Positions 13,864 to 15,956 of a DNA stretch of 15,956 bases are shown here, one piece after another. The position numbers were made by a program, and so were the translations under genes. Source of the stretch: an uncultured Collinsella sp. (lineage in GTDB: Bacteria > Actinomycetota > Coriobacteriia > Coriobacteriales > Coriobacteriaceae); the NCBI GenBank assembly GCA_900754445.1, contig CAAECW010000096.1:1-15956 (forward strand), read 5' to 3'. Position 1 is the stretch's first letter, and every line of letters starts with the position of its first letter. The notes beneath the pieces were generated by a model. That model ran no database searches and was not told where the DNA came from. It worked only from the letters and a program-made list of their open reading frames with translations.

Positions 13864-15717
13864 TTAGCAACCCTCCTTTGCGCAGACGGATGCGGAGGCG
13901 ATCGGTGCGGACGCGGGCGCCGTGCTCCCCTGCTGACCCTCGAGCTCCTCGCGGCGCAGCTGCGACTGGCAGATCTCTCGGTAGAGCTGGCAGGTCGTGT
14001 ACAGTTCATCGTGCGTGCCCAAGCCCGCAACCGAGCCGTGGTCGAGTACGCAGATCATGTCGGCGTCGCGCACGGTCGAGACGCGCTGGCTCACAATCAC
14101 CGTGGTCAGCGGCAGCCCGCCCTCGGCGGCACCGCGCACGCTGCGCTCGCGAATGGCATGGCGAAGCGCCGCGTCGGTCTTAAAGTCGAGCGCCGAGGCG
14201 GAGTCGTCCATGATCAGAACCTGCGGCGAGCCCACCAAGGCGCGCGCGATAGTCAGGCGCTGGCGCTGGCCACCGCTAAAGTTCTTGCCGCCCGCCTCGA
14301 CCGGGGCATCTAAGCCCTGGGGCTTGTTGCGCACGAACTCGCTGGCCTGCGCCATATCGAGCGCCACCCAGAGCTCCTCGTCGGTCGCCGACTCGTCACG
14401 CCAGGTCAGGTTGCTGCGGATAGTGCCGCTCACCAGCGATGCGCGTTGCGGAACGGTCGCGACCGCATGGCGCAGCTGGTCGAGTGGCCAAGCGCGCACG
14501 TCGGCACCCATTACGCTCACGCGGCCGGCGCTCGCATCGTACAGGCGCGGGATAAGCGAGACAAGCGTGGACTTACCACTGCCTGTACCGCCGATAATGC
14601 CGAGCGTCTTGCCCAGCGGGAGTTCCAGCGTCACATCGTTGACAGCATTGGCCGCGCCAGCGCCAAACGAGAAGCTCGCATGGCTCAAGCTCAGCGCGGG
14701 GACCGGGGCAGCTGCGCCCGCCGCGTTCGGCTCGGGCAGCGCGACCGGCTCGTTGTCCTCGTCAGTGATGCTCGGCACGCAATTGAGCACCTCGTTGATA
14801 CGCGACGCGCTGGCGCTCGCCTTGGTAAAGACCACGACCAGGTTGGCAACGTAGACGATGGAGGTGAGGGTCTGCGTCATGTAGTTCACAAACGCCATGA
14901 CCTGGCCCTGCGTAAGCTCGTCCACATTCACCTGGATGCCACCCACCCACAGGATGGCGCACACACCCAGGTTCATCACCAAAAACGTGACGGGGTTGAG
15001 AATCGACGAGAGCTTGCCGACCGCGATGGCGACATGCGCCTGGTCATCGGCGGCCTGGGCAAAACGCTCACGCTCGTGGTCTTCGCGTACAAACGCACGA
15101 ACCACGCGGGCGCCCGAAAGCCCCTCGCGGCAAATGAGCGCGATGCGGTCGAGCTTTGCCTGCAGCTGTTTGTAGTACGGAATGCAGCGCGCCATGACAA
15201 ACCAAAACACCAAGCCGATGGCGGGCGTGCAAATCAAAAAGATAATGCCGAGCTTAAGGTCGATGGCGAGGGCCGCAACCATGGAGCCCACCGCCAGGAA
15301 AGGCCAGCGGATGAGCATGCGCACGCCCAGCGCCACGGCCAGCTGCACCTGGTTGACGTCGTTGGTGATGCGCGTGATGAGCGACGGCGTGCCAAAGCGG
15401 TCGAGCTCGGCATAACTCAGCTTATTGATGTGTTCGTAAAGCGCGCCGCGAATGTCGGTACCCATGCCCTGTGAGGTGAGCGCCGCCATCTTTTGGCAGA
15501 CGAGCGTAAACGAGATGCCGATCACAGCCATGGCGGCAAGCAGCATGCCGTAGTGGACGACGGCGTTGACGTCGTGCGCGCCGATACCCTTGTCGATCAT
15601 CTGCGCAATCACCAGCGGCGTAAGCAGGTCAAAGATCACTTCGATCAGCTTGCACGCAGGACCGATCACCATATAGCGGCGAAACTTACCACCAAAACGC
15701 CTGAGCAGCTCAATCAT
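13864..15717 (-). CDS. ABC exporter half-transporter, degenerate-site subunit
   Basis: The 617-residue product is a membrane domain plus ATPase. Walker A GGTGSGKST is at about 376-384 and a canonical signature FSGGQ is at about 480-484. Walker B reads LIMDDSAS, with Asp (about 505) in place of the catalytic Glu, and the switch His is replaced by Gln in VSQRVST (about 544). Together with the FSQGQ signature of the partner, these form one weak ATP site, as known for heterodimeric exporters. The ATG at 15717 is preferred because AGGGAG lies 9 nt upstream and the protein then begins MIELLRRFGGKF, a usual start for this family. ATG 15744 and TTG 15750 lack a ribosome site. It is first in the two-gene operon. 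The C-terminal tail is rich in Ala, Ser and Pro and ends CAKEGC. Confidence 0.92.
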   Translation of the reverse strand: MIELLRRFGGKFRRYMVIGPACKLIEVIFDLLTPLVIAQMIDKGIGAHDVNAVVHYGMLLAAMAVIGISFTLVCQKMAALTSQGMGTDIRGALYEHINKLSYAELDRFGTPSLITRITNDVNQVQLAVALGVRMLIRWPFLAVGSMVAALAIDLKLGIIFLICTPAIGLVFWFVMARCIPYYKQLQAKLDRIALICREGLSGARVVRAFVREDHERERFAQAADDQAHVAIAVGKLSSILNPVTFLVMNLGVCAILWVGGIQVNVDELTQGQVMAFVNYMTQTLTSIVYVANLVVVFTKASASASRINEVLNCVPSITDEDNEPVALPEPNAAGAAAPVPALSLSHASFSFGAGAANAVNDVTLELPLGKTLGIIGGTGSGKSTLVSLIPRLYDASAGRVSVMGADVRAWPLDQLRHAVATVPQRASLVSGTIRSNLTWRDESATDEELWVALDMAQASEFVRNKPQGLDAPVEAGGKNFSGGQRQRLTIARALVGSPQVLIMDDSASALDFKTDAALRHAIRERSVRGAAEGGLPLTTVIVSQRVSTVRDADMICVLDHGSVAGLGTHDELYTTCQLYREICQSQLRREELEGQQGSTAPASAPIASASVCAKEGC

Positions 15718-15761
15718 ATAAAGGCGCTCCCTATCATCATCCATACTCAATTCGAATCATG

Positions 15762-15791
15762 ATAGTACGGTGAGCCCAAAAGAAGCGTAAA
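15762..15791 (-). promoter_or_regulatory. Candidate promoter of the ABC exporter operon
   Basis: On the minus strand TTTACG (15786-15791) and TACTAT (15762-15767) are 18 nt apart, each about 4/6 to consensus, 45 nt before the start at 15717. Confidence 0.4.
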
Positions 15792-15813
15792 CAACTCGTC
15801 ATTTCTGGCGAGA

Positions 15814-15843
15814 TTCAAGAGCGGGTTAATCGCCTGATATACT
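15814..15843 (+). promoter_or_regulatory. Candidate extended -10 promoter of the rightmost gene
   Basis: TATACT (15838-15843, 5/6) is preceded by TGA, giving an extended -10. A weak TTCAAG (15814-15819) lies 18 nt upstream. The start codon of the plus-strand gene is about 50 nt downstream. Confidence 0.5.
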
Positions 15844-15893
15844 TACATTAGTGCTACCAAGTGAGTCGCCAACCCTTGAAATGAGGTGCCGAG

Positions 15894-15956
15894 ATGAACG
15901 ACATTCTCGCAAGAAGAGCAAGACAAGCAACCATGGTCATCGCCCTTTCCGCGGCA
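15894..15956 (+). CDS. Start of a plus-strand gene, probably secreted or membrane protein (partial)
   Basis: Only 21 codons are in the window, beginning MNDILARRARQATMVIALSA. GAGGTG lies 5 nt before the ATG and a promoter is visible upstream. A basic head followed by a hydrophobic run suggests a signal peptide or first membrane helix. It is transcribed away from the ABC exporter. The function cannot be told from this fragment. Confidence 0.6.
   Translation, partial: MNDILARRARQATMVIALSAA

Overview
The window is most likely chromosomal DNA of a gut actinobacterium of class Coriobacteriia, probably Collinsella or a close relative. This is inferred from the moderately high GC content, strong GGAGG-type ribosome sites, SipW-type exported proteins, Listeria-Bacteroides-type repeat adhesins and an LAATG-type sorting signal. 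No rRNA, tRNA, CRISPR array, transposase or phage gene is visible. All genes lie on the minus strand except one cut off at the right edge.

Right to left, in the direction of transcription of most genes: (1) 15894-15956, the first 21 codons of a plus-strand gene, divergent from (2) a two-gene heterodimeric ABC exporter (15717-12004) with one canonical and one degenerate ATP site. (3) A flavodoxin-like gene (11876-11325) ends in a clear terminator. (4) A TetR-family repressor (11202-10645) and, behind its terminator, a seven-helix membrane protein (10518-9856); both are preceded by the same palindrome TGAAC-N3-GTTCA, so they look like one regulon. (5) A regulatory gap of about 580 bp holds a structured repeat, a run of ten C, a sigma70-like promoter and a hairpin just before a TTG start.

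(6) The main feature is an operon of six genes (9271-404). It encodes a SipW/ER-type signal peptidase, three TasA/CalY-like proteins with SipW-type N-termini, an 1824-residue secreted adhesin (beta-helix-like head, about seven to eight bacterial repeat units, SpaA-like end) and a TasA-like protein with an LAATG sorting signal. Junctions from 7145 down are coupled (3-nt gap, 8-nt overlap, 2-nt gap). I infer a cell-wall-anchored protein fibre, related to Bacillus TapA-SipW-TasA but with a built-in giant adhesin and sortase anchor. The first TasA-like gene is followed by a strong hairpin that could make it the most abundant subunit.

(7) A repeated element of about 225 bp occurs as a full copy at 91-316, a 3'-half copy at 320-406 and a full copy at 9634-9860. 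The two full copies differ at about ten paired positions, and the partner base is changed each time, while loop sequences stay constant. This is strong evidence for a conserved RNA (or single-stranded DNA) fold. In both places where the complete end is present, it directly abuts a gene and supplies the TAG stop codon.
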